Shown: positions 40,101-52,697, counted from the first letter of the stretch. The stretch: 64,000 bases of DNA from Epichloe hybrida (GCA_019022495.1 JAFEKR010000014.1:434001-498000); one strand, 5' to 3'. A program made the numbers and translations. Notes: generated by a model from the letters alone, not told the origin.

Positions 40101-41412
40101 AAGTATAGGCTAGGGGCGCCTTACTTCTAGGATAACTACTATTACTTATAGTGTAATTAGTATAATAATTAGTTAGACCTAATTAAGTCCTAAGATAAGA
40201 ATATTCTTAGTGGTAATAAGAAGGCAAATTATTACTAGATTTAATATATTATAAATAGTTTTAGTTATTACTATAGTAGTAAGGTAAAAGAGCCTTAAGG
40301 AGGTATATAAACTGATCTTAAAATTCTTAGTATATAGAGTTTATACTGCCTATAAGCTACTAGTTTTACTAGAATAAAACACTAGTAACTTACTATATAG
40401 AGTTCCCTATACTATATTTACTAGAGGGTTTACTATTTCTAAAGGGAATAACCTTAAGTCTAGTTATATTTATAGTAAGGGAGTTAGTAAAGGGGGATAG
40501 TCTAAGGGCTAAATAAACTAGTGCTAGATTAAACTAAGCTTAGTTTAAAAGCATAGTCTATTAGCTAATAAGAGCATAAAAGCTTTAGAAAAGCACTAGT
40601 ATTTTCTTTTTAGTTATTATAGTCTTAGTAATACTAGGGGTAATAATATATATACCTAAGGTAATTATAGCCTTAATATCCTTTAGATAATAATAGAGTT
40701 AAGGGTTAGTAAATAGGAACCTAGTTAACTAAATATAGGTTACATAATTTTACTAATATAAGGGGTAAGACTTACTACTTTTAGAGGGTAATAATCTAAT
40801 ATACCTATAGTAAGGTATCTCTTAATATATAGCTTATAAAGTTAAAACACTACCTTAGAAGTAATATACTTCTTATTATCTAAGTTCCCCTTAATAAGGA
40901 ACTTACTAATAGACCTTATAGTTAGTATAGTAAGAGTAGCTATACTATATAAGGGAATATAACTAGTAGTACTATATTAAGGTATATTTAGTAAGAGTTT
41001 AATAAGGGAATAAAGGGTATTTTAGATAATAGAATAAGAAAAAGTAATAGTACTATAGTATTTAAGGAAAGGTAATTATATAAGGAAAGTAAGGTTATAT
41101 AATAAAAATAAATAGGATAGTTTTAGTAAGGGATTATACCTATAGGGAATAAGTTATAAACTAGTGGGAGTAAGGCTAGGGTTATTATAATAATAATATA
41201 GGGCTAGGAGGACGTATTACACGCGTTACCTAAAGCTAGACACTAATTAATAGCCTTTACATTGCGTTAGGGGTAAGGTAATACTTACATATATCCTAAT
41301 AAATTAATAGCTTATAAATAGCAATAACACAATTTTATATTATGTATAACTTATATAATAATAGGAGAACTATAGTTAAGATTAGTAAGAGAGAGGGAGA
41401 AGTAAGGGTATA

Positions 41413-41609
41413 TATAAGGGCTTAGGCTTTGCCTAAGTATTTACTATAGTGTAAATAAGTAAGGCTAGAAAGGGGGCTAATATAAGGTAGCTAAGGGATA
41501 TAAGGGGCACTAGTAAGGATAGGTCTTTTACCTTCCTTCTTCCTCTTCTTAAGTTTTTTAATATTATATTGACGCCCTATTGCAGTTGCCTAGAGGCCAG
41601 TCCATAACA
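41413..41609 (+). repeat. Gypsy C 3' LTR
   Basis: 197 bp, first bases TATAAGGG (TGTAAGGG after RIP). The last part (41568-41609) is little mutated. Followed by TAAAT. Confidence 0.9.
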
Positions 41610-41614
41610 TAAAT

Positions 41615-41982
41615 CTAGCTAGTATATAGCTTTTTCTATAAATTTTACTAAGAAATAATTGATTTTTATTTATAAAAAAGTATTTTCTATATAAAAAAGT
41701 TTTAGTTTTAAGTATAGTAAATCTCTTATAATTATATTATACTAATTATATTATATATATCTTATATTACCTAATAAAAAAGAAGTTATAAATTTATTAT
41801 AATTAAATACTAAATTTAAAAATAGTATATAATATTATATAATAAGTTATATACCTAAAAGGTATTATAATAAATAAAGCCTTTTTTTAATATATATTAC
41901 TAATATTATATAAATATTTTTCTTTTATTACTAATATTTTAGGAATTCTTTATTAATAAAGTATTAATCTGTAAGTAATAAA
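41615..41982. other. hAT 5 interior, no gene seen
   Basis: AT-rich non-coding DNA of hAT element 5 between Gypsy C and the solo Copia LTR. No motif recognised. Confidence 0.5.
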
Positions 41983-42264
41983 TGTTAGTTACACCAAGGA
42001 ACGTTGCACTAGTGCGAAGGGGTTAAATTCAATGAAGTTAATGATAATAGCTAATAACTAAGAGAGAGAAGAGAAAAGGGAGAAGGAGAGGAATCTAGCT
42101 AGAAGAGAAAGTAAGCAAAAAGGGGGAAAAGTAAGGCTATAGTGTAGTGCTACTGCTAATAGAGTAAGGTAGCTTGCAATGCGTTTAATCGCATTGCGTG
42201 CATCCCTTTAGTAGCTTTACTCTTTAGCCACGGCCGGAATAACTATCGTCCGGAGAAAGCAACA
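41983..42264 (-). repeat. Solo Copia LTR, TSD ATAAA
   Basis: 282 bp, same family as the LTRs of Copia A and B, flanked by ATAAA (41978-41982 and 42265-42269). The right end (about 42180-42260) is poorly mutated and keeps the CGGCCGG/CGTCCGG region. A few bases differ from the family at the extreme end. Confidence 0.9.
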
Positions 42265-42769
42265 ATAAATTTAAAAAAAGTATAAAAAAAAAGTATAAAA
42301 CTTATAAATATTATATATTAATTCTAATAAATTAGATATTAGACTAAGTTTTATGTATATAATCAATAAAAATTAAAGCTATTATTTTGATGTTTCATAA
42401 TCTTCTAATCTAATTATTTAAATTTATAATATATTATTTAATATTATTTCTAAAAAAATATATAGGGTATATTCTGTAAAAAAAGCACTTATAATAATAT
42501 TAATACTTGGAAAAAAGATTTCTTAGTATTATAATACCTATAAATATAGAAAAAAAATAAGAAATATAATTCAAGTATTTATCTTACTTATAATACCCTA
42601 TACCTAGAATTATACGTAATAGTCTAAAATGTAAGAAATTTAGAAAATTTATAGTAATTTTAAAAAAAATAGTAGGAGAAAAAGGTTAATATTAATCTTA
42701 AAGAGGAAATTCTATATAATATTATAAGACCTTAATATACCACACTTTTTTTCCCCTAACATTACATCC
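42265..42769. other. hAT 5 terminal interior
   Basis: Non-coding AT-rich sequence up to the CATTA array at the right end of hAT element 5. No gene seen. Confidence 0.5.
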
Positions 42770-42831
42770 AAACCCCAAAAACTACATTACATTACATTAC
42801 ATTACATTACATTACATGCTCTAGCCCTAGG

Positions 42832-42857
42832 TATTAGGTTAATTATATAATTAGTCT
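42832..42857 (-). pseudogene. Old Gypsy element: 26-bp splinter between two insertions
   Basis: Short stretch between the right duplication of hAT 5 and the left LTR of Copia B. On the minus strand it links the gag-protease part (right of 50900) to the RT part (left of 30157). It ends with the AGTCT duplicated by Copia B (42853-42857). Confidence 0.7.
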
Positions 42858-43138
42858 TGTTAGTTACACTAAAGAACGTTACACTAGTGCGAAGGGTCAA
42901 ATTTAATAATACTAATAAAGTTAATAATAATAGCTAAGAAAAGAGAGAAGGAGAGAAATCTAGCTAGGAGAGAAAGTAAGTAAAAAAGGGGGAAAAGTAA
43001 GGCAATAGTGTAAAGCTACTATAAGCAGTGTAAGGTTACTTATAATATAGCTAATTATATTATGTGTATCCCTTTTATAGACTTATGCTTTAGCTATAGC
43101 TAGACTAACTATTATCTAAGGGTCTAGAGAAAGTTATA
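42858..43138 (-). repeat. Copia B 3' LTR
   Basis: 281 bp, begins TGTTAGTTACACTAAAG and ends GTTATA (GCCACA after RIP). Confidence 0.9.
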
Positions 43139-45668
43139 CTAGTAGTCTCTCTTTTCTTTATAGCTAAAGGAGCCTAAAAATATAAAAATTAAATTAAAGG
43201 AAAGTATATATAAGTAAATCCCTTTATAGGAATCCATAGCTTTAATTAGCTATTATAGCCTTAGTTATTTTAATTAACCTAGTTACTATAATTTATACTT
43301 ATATACCTATTATATTAATTCTCCCCTTTACCTAACCTTATAGGTCTCTTAACTTAGCCTTCTATATAAATTATTAATTAATTTAAATTAATTAAGGTTA
43401 AAAGGGCTAAATTTAGTAATGCCTTTATTATTATATTAGCTAGGTTATTACTACTATTAATTTACCTAACTTTATAGATCTCTTTTCTCTTATATAACTA
43501 CTAGAGAGCTATAATATTAATTATAAGCTACTTCTCCTTTATTATACCTAGCTTTATAAGGTATTTATATAATAAGAAAGAGTTTATATAAAGGATTATT
43601 AGGATTTAAGGCATCTTTAATTAGTCTATAATCTAATAAAGGGTTATAGATATTACGTACGCAATATTAGCGCCTTAAACCATGCTATATAGCTTAGATA
43701 TAAGTGCGCTATAGGTTACACGCTTGCTTTTTATAAAGCTATATATAATAATATTCCGTTTTAAGGTAAAGGTATTATTCTCCTTTATTACCTTATTACT
43801 AATTATAATAATATATCTAATTTATAAACTAAGGTCTTTATTATTAGTAAGAGACCTATCTATAAATATAAAGAGCTTTACCTCTTTAAGAGTTAAGGGG
43901 ATATACTATAATCCTTACTACTAATACACAATTTACTACTTAAGGTATTTATTAAGTTATAAGATATTATTAGTAAAGGGTTCTTAGTGTTATATAGTAA
44001 TTAATAAGTTATAAGATACTTCTATTAACAGACTATTATAATATAACTCTCTTAGGCTCTTTGCTTTATATAATCCTGCTTTACTATTAGTAATTATAGG
44101 TTAATTTCCTTAATCTTCTAACTTTAGCCTTTTTAGGTTAGAGTTAGCAAATTATTAGCATTTTAGGTTAGGATATAGCTATTAAAGATAAGGGGATTTA
44201 TAGTTATTAGGCGTTGTTTTTCTTTAGCTATAAACTTTACCTTCTAGAGCTCTCTTTTTTCTTTCTTAAAGAAGTTATTATTACTAAGGCCTAGCGTATT
44301 ATCTATTCACATTCCTATAATTCTAAAGAGGTTCTTCTTATTTAAGGCTATAATTAGCAAGTATAGGTTATATATTAAAGTCATTATACTAAGGTTATCT
44401 CTATAATAATAAAAGTAAGTTACCTACTAGTAGGTTCCTACTTCTACAATCCTGTATAGAGGCTTAATAACCTCTATTATTATACCTTTAGGAAAGAGAT
44501 ATGCTATCTGCTTTAGGATTCTTATAATAATTAGCCTATTTAGAGTTATATGTAATTAAGCATAGGCTTATATAATGTCTTATAGCTAAAGATAGATTTC
44601 TCTTTGCCTTAATAATAAGGCAAGGGCTATAATAATCCATTAGCTTAATTACTATATTATTAGTAATTAGGTTAAGATAGCTTCCTTTCCCTTATTATTA
44701 TGCCCTTATATAATAAGGCATAATTTCTTATATAGCGATTTAGTCCCTTTACCCTTAATCTCTTAGACTATATAAGAATTAAAGATCCTATAGCCTCTAT
44801 GCTTTACTAAATTAAATATTATAAACCTAAATATATTATAAGCTTATAGGGCATTAATCTTAGCTTAGTTAGATTATTTAAAGGGGCTTCCTAGGGTTAT
44901 AATTTTTTCTTCTTAGTAAAGTTAAAGGGTAAGCTTCTAGTTAGCCTTTTCTTTTACTATAAGGAATACTATATTTAGCACTTCTCTAGCTATAATCTCT
45001 TTAAATAACACTTTCTCTTAGTCTTTATTAATAAATATAAGGAGATATATAAGTCTAATAGCTTTATTAGGATTATAAGCCTAAGCCCTAATTACCTTTA
45101 CTTTTACTACCTTAAGGTAATTAGCTTTATAGCTTCCTATAAGGGTAGCTTTTATTACCTTAAGGTAAGCTATAGGTTCTTGAACTTTATAGCTTCCTAT
45201 AGGATTACCTTTAGCTTTAATAGCCTTTATAGGCTTTTTTATACCCTTATTAATATAGAATTAAACTATAAGGTTTTTCCTTAGTCTCCTTTACTTTCTT
45301 TTTACTAGTATTTCTTTCTTTTTTTCCTTTACCCTACTATTTTTTACTAGTAGCTTATCTTCCCTAGCTCTCTTATAAGAAAGGGCTATTTTATGAGAAA
45401 GGGCCTCTAGGCTTAGGTTATATTTTCTAATACCCTAAAGGCTTTACTTATTAGCCCTTATATACTATAAGTCCTTATAGTATAGCTTTACTACTATAAA
45501 GTAAAACTTAGCTAAGCTATAAGGTATTTTAACTATATAGATCTCCCTATTAGTAGCTAATAGCTTATAAGAGCTATACTATTTACCTTTTTCTCTTTAT
45601 ATATATATATTAGCCTATAGTAATAGCTAATATATTAGTAATATATTAGGGCTATTCTAGGCACTAAG

Positions 45669-47521
45669 CAGAGTATTGCACTAAAACGTGTAGTGTAGTG
45701 TAGTATTTATAGTGTAGTGTAGTATTTATAGTGTAGTGTAGTAACTACACTACAAACTACACTACACTATAAACTACACTAACTATAAGGAAAAAAAACT
45801 ACATTACACTAACTACAAAAAAAAAACTACAATATATTACACTACAAATTCTTTTTCCTAAACTACACTAACTACAAATACTACAAATGTAGTATTAGAC
45901 TTTTTATTAGTTATTAGTATTATTAAGGTTAAAAGAAGGCTAGTTATATAAAAGCTTTTATTCTTATTTATTTTATTAAATTAGTTATAGAATTTATAAT
46001 ATTATATTATTTTAATAATTTTATTATAACTAAGTAAGGTTATATATAACATTATACTTTTTTTAATAATAGTATTTAACTTAATGCTTTATTTCACTAA
46101 TATAACTTAAAGAAAAACCTTTTTATTATATTATTTACTATTTCTATAAATTATTTTATATTTCTATAAATTATTATTATTACTTATTTAAAAACACTTT
46201 AAAAAGAACTACTAGTAAACTTAATATAAGTAGCTTATTATACCTTATTATACCTTATTATACTTTATTATACCTTATAATAGCTTATAATACTAATATT
46301 ACTAATATTACTAAGATTACTTATAATATTAGTAATGTTAAAGTTTAATAAAAAATAAATAACTAGTAAATAACTTAAATATAAATACTAGTAATTATAA
46401 GTAAATTACTATAGTAAAAGCTATAGTTTTTAATAACTTAGTATTTTAAGGTTTTTAAAAATATTAATATTATAAAAATGTTTTCTCTTTTATGTTTTTT
46501 TAAAATAAAAATAAAAGTGAAATAATAGTAATTATAGCAATAATAGTAATAATAGTAGTTATAGTAATTATAGTAATAATAGTAATTAAGGTTATAGTAA
46601 AGTAATTATAGTAATAATAGCTTTTATAATAAGTATAGTATATTATATAAAACTAAGTCCTAGTATTATTTTTAAAAATAAGTTAAACTTATTTTTTATA
46701 GCTTATTTAAGCTATATAGGGTAATTAAAATAATACTATTAGTTATCTATTAATAAATTATAAATATTAGTCTATTATATTCTTTCTTTATGTATTATTA
46801 TAATAAGATATATAAAGTTACTATATATAACTTCTTAAAGCTTTAGAATTATAAAGCTTAAAGTAATATTTAATTAGTTTAAATAGTAAATAAATAGTTT
46901 AAGCTTTTTTAAAGTTCTTATTATATTAATAATAATATTAAAGTACTAAGTATATATTCTATTAACTTTTATATATTTATTTAGATTTCTAATTTAATTT
47001 AATTATATTAGATTAAGGTATTTTTTAATTAAATTAATAATAAAAATATAAAATAATTAATAATAATAGTAAATAAAATAATTAGAAGGTTTTTCTTAAA
47101 GTTATATTAGTAAAATAAAGTAATAAGTATAATAGTATTATTAAAAAGGTATAATATTATAAATAACCCTAGTTATAGTAAAATTCTTAAAAAAAAGTAA
47201 ATATTATAAATTCTATAACTAATTAAGTAAAATAGGTAATAATAAAAGCTTCTATATAACTAGCTTTCTTTTAATCCTTATAATAACATTATATAATAAA
47301 AAGGCCCACTTTTTTTTTTACTAACACTATATTTATAGTTTTTGTAGTTAGTGTAGTTAGTAACTACACTAACTACACTACACTATAAGCAAAAAAAAAC
47401 TACACTACACTAATTACAAAAAAAAAAAAACTACAATATATTACACTATAAAAAAAAAACTATACTACAAATACAAATTTTTCCTAAAAACTACACTAAC
47501 TACACTACAAACAATACTCTG
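45669..47521. mobile_element. hAT-like non-autonomous element 3
   Basis: Starts CAGAGTATTGCACTAAAACG and ends CAATACTCTG. Subterminal arrays are of TAGTG/CACTA type rather than TATTG. The interior (about 46330-47250) is homologous to elements 2 and 4. The flanking 8-mers (GCACTAAG and CCTATTAG) do not match. The left flank equals the Copia A target at 25561-25568, so the left junction is original but the right side has been rearranged. Confidence 0.75.
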
Positions 47522-48095
47522 CCTATTAGTAACTTATCTATAGCTTTTATACTTATATTTATAACTTTTACTTAGTAAAAGGGATTTTTATAAAAGTAGG
47601 TCTATAAGTAGGTCCTTATAAATATTAGTAATTTCTTTCTAGCTTTCTTACTTAAATATATGATTTTTACATAAAAAGTAAGATTCTTATAAAAGTGAGT
47701 CTAAGTACCTATTTATAACTTATCTATAGCTTTCTTGCTTTAATATATAATTTTTACTTAAAGGAGATACTAGCTAATACTAATTAGTAATAGCTAATAA
47801 ATTTGTAAGCTATTATAAGCTATATAAGCTATATAAGCTATTATAAGCTATTATAAGCTATTATAAGCTATAATAAGCTATTATAAGCTATTATAAGCTA
47901 TAATAAGCTATTATAAGCTATAATAAGCTATTATAAGCTATTATTAGTTATTATAAGTTATTTTTTTTAAAATACTACAAATACTACATGTAGTAAAAAA
48001 AATTTCTTATAGTGTAGTATATAGTGTAATGTAGTGTAGTGTAGTATGTAGTATATTACACTACACTACAAATACTACAAAATGTAGTGTAGTGT
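47522..48095 (-). mobile_element. Fragment of another hAT-like element
   Basis: The reverse complement resembles the interior of element 1 (about 12480-12800). It includes a decamer array of AAGCTATTAT units (47805-47960) and ends in TAGTG/CACTA arrays (47975-48095) that abut Copia sequence. No CTCTG terminus survives. With element 3 it marks a composite insertion and deletion in Copia B. Confidence 0.6.
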
Positions 48096-48799
48096 AGTAC
48101 AAAGCTTTATTAAGAGAGATAAACTAGGTAAATCTAAAAAACAGGTAAAACGGGAAAAACAGGAAAAATAAGGTAAATAGGATAAATAGAATAACCAGGA
48201 TAAATAAGGCAAAATAAACAGGATAAATAAAATAGGATAAATAGGATTAGTAGGATTAATAGGATAAATAAAGGGAAATAACAAAAACAATAGAAAAACA
48301 GTAAAAGAAGGAAAAATAGTAAAAGAGGAAAAAAAAAACAGGCTATAAAGATAGCATAGACATAAAAGTAACTTAATACCTAAAGTACTAAGGCATAAAA
48401 AGCTATAAAGAAAAGAGAAAAGAGTTTATAAAGAGAGTGTAAAGAGAGGTTATATAGGTTAGCTAGCTTAGCTAAGGGTTATTTTTAATATTAGGTTTAA
48501 ATAAAATGCCTTATAGTAATAGATTTAGTTATTTAGTTAGTTTTCTATAATAGATAATAAGATTAATATATAACTAAATATCCTAAAGGCCTAAGAGTTA
48601 ATAGATTAATCCCTTAGAAGTCTAATAAGCTTATAACTAGGATTCTAGTCTATCTTCCTTTAGCACACTTTAGAGTTATATCTCTTTACCTAAATAGCCT
48701 ATATAAGTTAGCTTAAGAGGTAAAGGGCTATATTATCTATAGAAATATCTTTTCTTATAATACCTAGCTTATCTATAGTTATAGTTAATTACTAATTAG

Positions 48800-50895
48800 T
48801 ATTAGTTACACTAAGGAATATTATACTAGTGTAAAGGGTTAAATTTAATAATAGTAATAAAGTTAATAATAATAGCTAAGAAAAGAGAGAAGGAGAAAAA
48901 TCTAGCTAGGAGAGAAGGTAAGTAAAAAAGGGGGAAAAGTAAGGTAGTAGTGTAAAGCCACTATAAGTAATATAAGGTTACTTATAATTAGAGTATTGCA
49001 CTAAAACATGTAGTGTAGTGTAGTATTTGTAGTGTAGTGTAGTATTTGTAGTGTAGTGTAGTAACTACACTACAAATTACACTACACTATAAACTACACT
49101 AACTATAAGGAAAAAAAAACTATAATACATTACACTACAAATGTTTTTTCCTAAACTACACTAACTACAAACACTATAAATATAGTATTAGACTTTTTAT
49201 TAGTTATTAGTTTTATAAGGATTAAAAGAATGCTAGTTATATAAAAGCTTTTATTATTACCTATTTTATTTAATTAGTTATAGAATTTATAATATTATAT
49301 TATTTTAGTAATTTTACTATAACTAAGTAAGGTTATATATAATATTATACTTTTTAATAATACTATTTAACTTAATACTTTATTTCCCTAATATAACTTA
49401 AAGAAAAACCTTCTTATTATATTATTTACTATTTCTATAAATTATTTTATATTTCTATAAATTATTATTATTACTTATTTTAAAAAAACTATAAAAAGAA
49501 CTACTAGTAAACTTAATATAAGTAGCTTATTATATCTTATTACAGCTTATAATAGCTTATAATAGCTTATAATACTAATATTACTAGTATTACTAAGATT
49601 ACTAAGATTACTTATAATATTATTAGTGTTAAAGTTTAATAAATAATAAATAATAAATGAATAACTTTAATATAAATACTAGTAATTATAAGTAAATTAC
49701 TATAGTAAAAGCTATAGTTTTTAATAACTTAGTATTTTAAGGTTTTTAAAAATATTAATATTATAAAAATGTTTTCTCTTTTATATTTTTTTAAAATAAT
49801 AATAAAAGTAAAATAATAGTAATTAAGTAATAATAGTAATTAAGTAATAATAGTAATTAAGTAATAATAGTAATTAAGTAATAATAGTAATTAAGTAATA
49901 ATAGTAATAATAGTAATTAAGGTTATTAAAGTTATTAAAGCTCTTATAATAAGTATAGTATATTATATAAAAGTAAGTCTTAGTTTTATTTTAAAAAATA
50001 AGTTAAACTTATTTTTTATAGCTTAATTAAGCTATATAAGGTAATTAAAATAATGCTATTAATTATTTATTAATAGATTATAAATATTAGTTTATTATAT
50101 TCTTTATTTATATATTATAGTAATAAGATATATAAAGTTACTATATATAACTTCTTAAGGCTTTAGAATTATAAAGCTAAAAGTAATATTTAATTAGTTT
50201 AAATCTTAAATAAATAGTTTAAGCTTTTTTTAAGTTCTTATTATATTAAGAATAAGATTTAAGTACTAAGTATATATTTTATTAACTTCTAGTAATTTAT
50301 CTAGATTTCTTAATTAATTTTATTCTATTAGTTTAGGGTATTTTTATTTAAAATAATAATAATAACATTTTAAAATATAAAATAATTAATAGTAATAGTA
50401 AATAAAATAATAAGAAGGTTTTTCTTTAAGTTATATTAGTAAAATAAAGTATTAGGTATAATAGTATTATTAAAAAGTTATAATATTATAAATTACCCTA
50501 GTTATAGTAAAATCCTTAAAAAAGGTAAATTTTATAAATTATATAACTAATTAGGTAAAATAGGTAATAATAAAAGCTTCTATATAACTAGCCTTCTTTT
50601 AATCCTTATAATAACCTTATATTATAAAAAAGCCTAATTTTTTTTTTACTAACACTACAAGCAAAAAAAAACTACACTACACTACACTATAAAAAAAAAA
50701 AAATACATTACACTAACTATAAGAAAAAAAAAACTACACTACAAATACAAATTTTTCCTAAAAACTACACTAACTATACTACAAACAATATTCTGCTTAT
50801 AATATAGCTAATTACATTACGTGCATCCCTTTTGTAGACCTACACTTTAGCCACGGCTAAACTAACTATTGTCCGAGGGTCTGGAGGAAGCCATA
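48800..50895 (-). repeat. Copia B 5' LTR, interrupted by hAT element 4
   Basis: LTR sequence 48800-48988 and 50804-50895 (the 8-bp duplication is counted once). The uninterrupted order is visible in the left LTR at about 43036. Confidence 0.9.
48989..50795. mobile_element. hAT-like non-autonomous element 4
   Basis: Termini TAGAGTATTGC and AATATTCTG (CAGAG/CTCTG each with one RIP change). A perfect 8-bp duplication CTTATAAT lies at 48981-48988 and 50796-50803. TAGTG/CACTA subterminal arrays. The interior is homologous to elements 2 and 3 and includes a run of TAATAGTAATTAAG repeats at 49815-49920. No transposase relic. Confidence 0.92.
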
Positions 50896-50900
50896 AGTCT

Positions 50901-52697
50901 TCTTTCTTAATAATAAATTACTTACCTTATTTACTATAAATATATCTTTAAACTTATATAGTTTCTTAGGGATATCTTTAATAGTTTTATATACTTTTAT
51001 TTTCTTATTATTTTTAAGAGTAATAAACTTATCTTTTATAACTTCTATAATAGTATATATAATAGCCTTGTTATATATTACCTTTATAAACTTATAAGAA
51101 ATTATAAGTAAAAAGGCTATTTTCTTTTTCTTAAACTATTACTCTTATAAGTATAAATAAAGATATATATATTCCTATGTAAGTATATATATTCTAATTA
51201 AGATAAGGCTTCCCCTTACTTTTAAGTTCTTATTTATAGCTATATATAGTAGCTTAAGGTTTTTTTCTTTCTCTCTTAAGTCTTTAATTATAATAAGTAC
51301 TTTATAAATATTATATTAAGGGACTATAAGGGCCTTTATTACCTAGAGAATAAGTGCTATAGCCTTAGCCTAATTAAGCTTATAATTCCTTATAAATTTA
51401 ATACTAATAATATTAAGCTTAGTATAACTATTTAGATTTACTACTATTTTAATATCTTTATACCTATAAATAGTAACTAGTATATAAAATTAATACCTAA
51501 TTAATACCTTAGTATTTAAGGTAAAGGTAAAGGCCTTTACCTTTACTTTAAGAAATTTCCCTAGTTATCTTAGGGCTTTTTCCTTAGCTTATTATACTTA
51601 TTTATAAGGTAATCTAGGCTATTATAGTTATAATATTATCTCTTATCCTTAACTTTACTATTATTTAAGTATATAGCTAGGCTTTTTTCTTAGTTTTTAT
51701 TTCTTTAATCCCTATAAGGCCTATAACCTTAAGGTAAGTTATTTTTATAATATTAGGGATTCTTATATAATTCTTTATCTTTTAAATACTTAGGCCTTTA
51801 CTTACTTTTTAATATAGCCTTCTAAAATTACTAAGTAAGTTATATAACTTTCTCTTATATTTTCCTAGAAATAGAGGTATATAAGTTAATATAGTCTTAT
51901 AGCTTAGGAAGTAATTTTATAAAGAATATAAGAGTATAGGACTTTTCTAGGGCTTTTTCTAAGTATATCTTTAGTAAATCTAGGAAAATACTAAATTTAA
52001 TAAGGCTTTAGCTCTTATATTACTTTATATTCTTAAGCTATATAGCTATTTAAGTATTATAGTTTATAAAGTCCTTAAGTAATATAAGTATCTAGGTCTA
52101 GAATTTATTATAGTTATTCTTATAATTATCCTAGCTATTAGCCTATTATTTATTAAGGTATTTATTTTATCTTACCTTATAATTAGTATATATATAATTA
52201 AGTATAAAGAGAATCTTTTAGTAATTATATTAGTATTTTTTCTTTACTTTATTAAAGGTATAGTTTAGGTTATTCATTTATATCTTATATCTCTAGGGGT
52301 TTATAAGGTATTAAAGCTTAGTAATATTCTTAACTTTAATCTCTTAGTTACTATTACTTAAGGAAGTACTAGTTTTTTACTTATTTTTCCTTTATACTTC
52401 CCTTAAGTTACCCCTAATAAGGTTAATAAGCTTTTATTTTTATTTTTATAATCTTTAGAGTTTTTCTAAGTAATTTACTTTAGTATTACTATAGCTTTAC
52501 TATAAGAGGTAAAGGGTCTTATTATAAGTATAGTTTTAGTAATATATAATATATCTTTACCTATAGTATTACCCTTATTTAATTAGGTATAACTCTTATT
52601 TATTAGGGTTAAGTTATTATCTAATATTACTCTAGTAAATTAAGTAGTTTTTTCTCTTATATTACTTTTAGGTAGCTAGTAAGAAAAGCTTTAGAAT
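50901..52697 (-). pseudogene. Old Gypsy element: gag/protease and RT leader relic
   Basis: On the minus strand, the left end (about 51000-50901) reads a K-F-K-D-x-F block leading to L-L-x-x-K, as in Gypsy pol just before the RT. The RT then continues at 42857 and 30156. The rest is a degraded gag/protease region with no clear zinc knuckle. It is bordered on the right by LTR-like repeat B, which may be this element's 5' LTR. Confidence 0.6.

Larger units (their letters stand above)
34291..41609 (+). mobile_element. Ty3/Gypsy retrotransposon C, full length, RIP-inactivated
   Basis: LTRs of 197 bp (34291-34487 and 41413-41609) and target-site duplication TAAAT (34286-34290, 41610-41614). A purine tract (41386-41408) precedes the right LTR, fixing plus orientation. 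Through RIP stops the interior gives gag, then a zinc knuckle (C-Y-x-K-R-x-Y-x-x-x-C-like, near 35578-35640). Next come reverse transcriptase (36400-37600, with the Y-x-D-D region now A-Y-L-N-N), the F-L-G-F-x-N-F-Y-x-x-F motif near 37510, and RNase H to about 38050. Integrase/chromodomain remnants follow. The RT is interrupted by a solo LTR A at 36894-37163. Confidence 0.9.
30165..42823. mobile_element. hAT element 5, formerly autonomous, with nested insertions
   Basis: Starts CAGAGCATTGCATTAC and ends TGCTCTA (CTCTG after a RIP change). It is flanked by a perfect 8-bp duplication GCCCTAGG (30157-30164 and 42824-42831). CATTA pentamer arrays lie at both ends (30174-30225 and 42770-42816). 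The interior near 30304-30500 matches the non-autonomous elements 2-4 (decamer units, then TTAGTGTTAAAGTTTAATAAA-like sequence). It encodes a minus-strand hAT transposase relic. Inside are Gypsy C (34291-41609) and a solo Copia LTR (41983-42264). Net of insertions it is about 5 kb, a normal hAT size. Confidence 0.9.
42858..50895 (-). mobile_element. Ty1/Copia retrotransposon B with nested hAT elements
   Basis: Second copy of the Copia A family, minus orientation. Left LTR 42858-43138 (281 bp). Right LTR 48800-50895, which is also 281 bp once hAT element 4 and its 8-bp duplication are subtracted. The target-site duplication is AGTCT (42853-42857 and 50896-50900). 43139-45660 aligns with 22992-25564, and 48110-48799 with 28608-29315. 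The intervening 3.0 kb of Copia A (25565-28608, integrase side) is absent and replaced by hAT sequences. RIP is heavier than in copy A. Inactive. Confidence 0.9.

Noticed and set aside
42770..42816. Telomeric repeat
   Set aside because: The unit is CATTA, not TTAGGG/CCCTAA, and it is the subterminal array of hAT element 5, mirrored at 30174.
23580..43924. Similar 66-codon ORFs at 23580-23780 and 43724-43924
   Set aside because: They are the same position of Copia A and B on the antisense strand, similar only because the elements are copies.
28536..48290. Repetitive hydrophobic ORFs at 28536-28817 and 48075-48290 (minus)
   Set aside because: They translate the TTTATCCTG-type tandem array in the Copia leader. 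No start context or conservation beyond the repeat.
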